DNA of 5,427 nucleotides, from NCBI GenBank assembly GCA_013329575.1, contig DUJX01000063.1, forward strand, positions 928 through 6,354, read 5' to 3'. Position 1 is the stretch's first letter. The number at the start of each line of letters is the position of its first letter. The notes below the pieces were generated by a model. It was not told the origin of the DNA. It did not search any database and saw only the letters and a list, made by a program, of their open reading frames with translations. The translations under genes and the position numbers were made by a program. The DNA comes from Halobacteria archaeon (GTDB taxonomy: Archaea > Halobacteriota > Methanoliparia > Methanoliparales > Methanoliparaceae). Shown one piece after another: positions 4,874-5,427 of this stretch.

Positions 4874-4900
4874 AATTTGGACAAATTCAAAAAAATCAGA
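4874..4900. terminator. Convergent gene-end region with palindrome and T7 tract
   Basis: AATTTG (4874-4879) and CAAATT (4882-4887) form an exact palindrome with a 2-base centre, starting at the base after the DHH gene stop. On the minus strand a T7 run (4895-4889) begins five bases after the flippase-like gene stop and should terminate it. There is no T-tract on the plus strand here, so DHH transcripts may run antisense into the neighbour. Confidence 0.45.
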
Positions 4901-5427
4901 TCATAATCTCTGCCTATCATTAAATGTGTTAACTGCTATATTCAGCGTTCTACCATATTGCTTAAAAACATGAATACTTGTAATTCCTCCGGCAATCAAA
5001 GTCAAATAATATGTAACAACCCGATATATGGCTATAAAGACCGCTACAATGGGTGATGCGATAAAAGTTGCATATAGAGAGAACATACTGATCTCAACAA
5101 TACCGCTGCCGCCAGGAGTTAAAGGAATGAACATTAGGATGACCAAGATCGCTTGTACGGCAATGCACAGCACCCAGATGTTCCTTATCTTCAATCCCAA
5201 TCCCATAAGGATTATTACAGGCAGGACAAACTCCGCAGTTCTTAGTAGGATGGTACATAAGATGCTCAGCCCTACACCCAGCTTTTTTCCATTAGCAAAA
5301 TGCCATAATCCATTATTAAAATAGTCTATCTCCTGTTCTATCTTGTTTTTTATCTTCTCATTATTCTTAAAAAATCTACATAGTATGTTCTTTATTTTAT
5401 CTGGTTTGAACATGCTTCCAATAATGA
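4901..5427 (-). CDS. UPF0104 / LPG-synthetase-TM family membrane protein, C-terminal half (5' end outside window)
   Basis: Integral membrane protein related to the flippase-like domain of bacterial MprF and to archaeal AglD-neighbour proteins (Pfam family of lysylphosphatidylglycerol synthetase TM region). These are thought to move lipid or lipid-linked substrates across the membrane; the substrate here is unknown. From the Met at 5413, a charged cytosolic stretch (1-45) is followed by about four hydrophobic segments: 46-74, 79-97, 104-119 and about 120-146. The hallmark PLTPGGSGIVE (97-107) and the later IYRVVTYYL (129-137) match the family's conserved P-x-P-G-G-x-G-x-x-E and R-x-x-x-Y elements. 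The frame stays open upstream of that Met (IIGS before it) to the window edge, and the family is usually 300 or more residues, so this Met is internal and the N-terminal half is missing. It converges on the DHH gene. Confidence 0.85.
   Translation of the reverse strand, partial: IIGSMFKPDKIKNILCRFFKNNEKIKNKIEQEIDYFNNGLWHFANGKKLGVGLSILCTILLRTAEFVLPVIILMGLGLKIRNIWVLCIAVQAILVILMFIPLTPGGSGIVEISMFSLYATFIASPIVAVFIAIYRVVTYYLTLIAGGITSIHVFKQYGRTLNIAVNTFNDRQRL

Noticed and set aside
5028..5324. Open frame of 98 codons on the plus strand opposite the flippase-like gene
   Set aside because: Antisense to conserved membrane segments and the PGGSG motif; no recognisable domain.

Overview
This window looks like a housekeeping stretch of an AT-rich archaeal chromosome. 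The archaeal signs are the C-terminus of a thermosome (group II chaperonin) subunit, an HMf-type histone, Trm1 tRNA dimethyltransferase, an archaeal RecJ/GAN-like DHH phosphoesterase and TATA-box promoters. Adenylate kinase is the bacterial-type, zinc-LID form, not the archaeal trimeric AdkA. A histone-bearing euryarchaeal or DPANN-type lineage would fit, but the sequence does not settle the lineage.

Layout: the 3' end of a thermosome gene (+, 1-308) is followed by a small Hsp20 gene (+, 364-786), so two proteostasis genes sit together. Hsp20 converges on trm1 (-, 909-2033) across a 122-base spacer that holds an elaborate hairpin ending in a T7 tract. Upstream of trm1 lies a histone gene (-, 2112-2324) with its own promoter. 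A 273-base divergent promoter region separates the histone from adk (+, 2598-3245). A 248-base T-rich spacer leads to a DHH/DHHA1 nuclease gene (+, 3494 or better 3503 to 4873). That gene converges, with only 27 bases between, on the C-terminal half of a multispanning membrane protein of the UPF0104/lysylphosphatidylglycerol-synthetase-TM (flippase-like) family (-, 4901 to the right edge).

The genes appear to be transcribed separately. Four of them (hsp20, trm1, adk, DHH) have an AT-rich box A candidate at about -33 to -26 from the start codon and no Shine-Dalgarno sequence, as expected for leaderless mRNAs. The histone is the exception, with a strong TTTATATA box about 100 bases upstream and a perfect GGAGG 8 bases before its ATG. 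All six gene ends visible in the window carry either an inverted repeat at the stop codon or an adjacent T-tract, and most have both.

I found no mobile element, CRISPR array, tRNA, rRNA or defence system. The points worth a second look are regulatory: the hairpin over the thermosome stop that also abuts the hsp20 promoter, the structured element at 804-872, the leaderless versus SD-led contrast, and the bacterial-type adenylate kinase.
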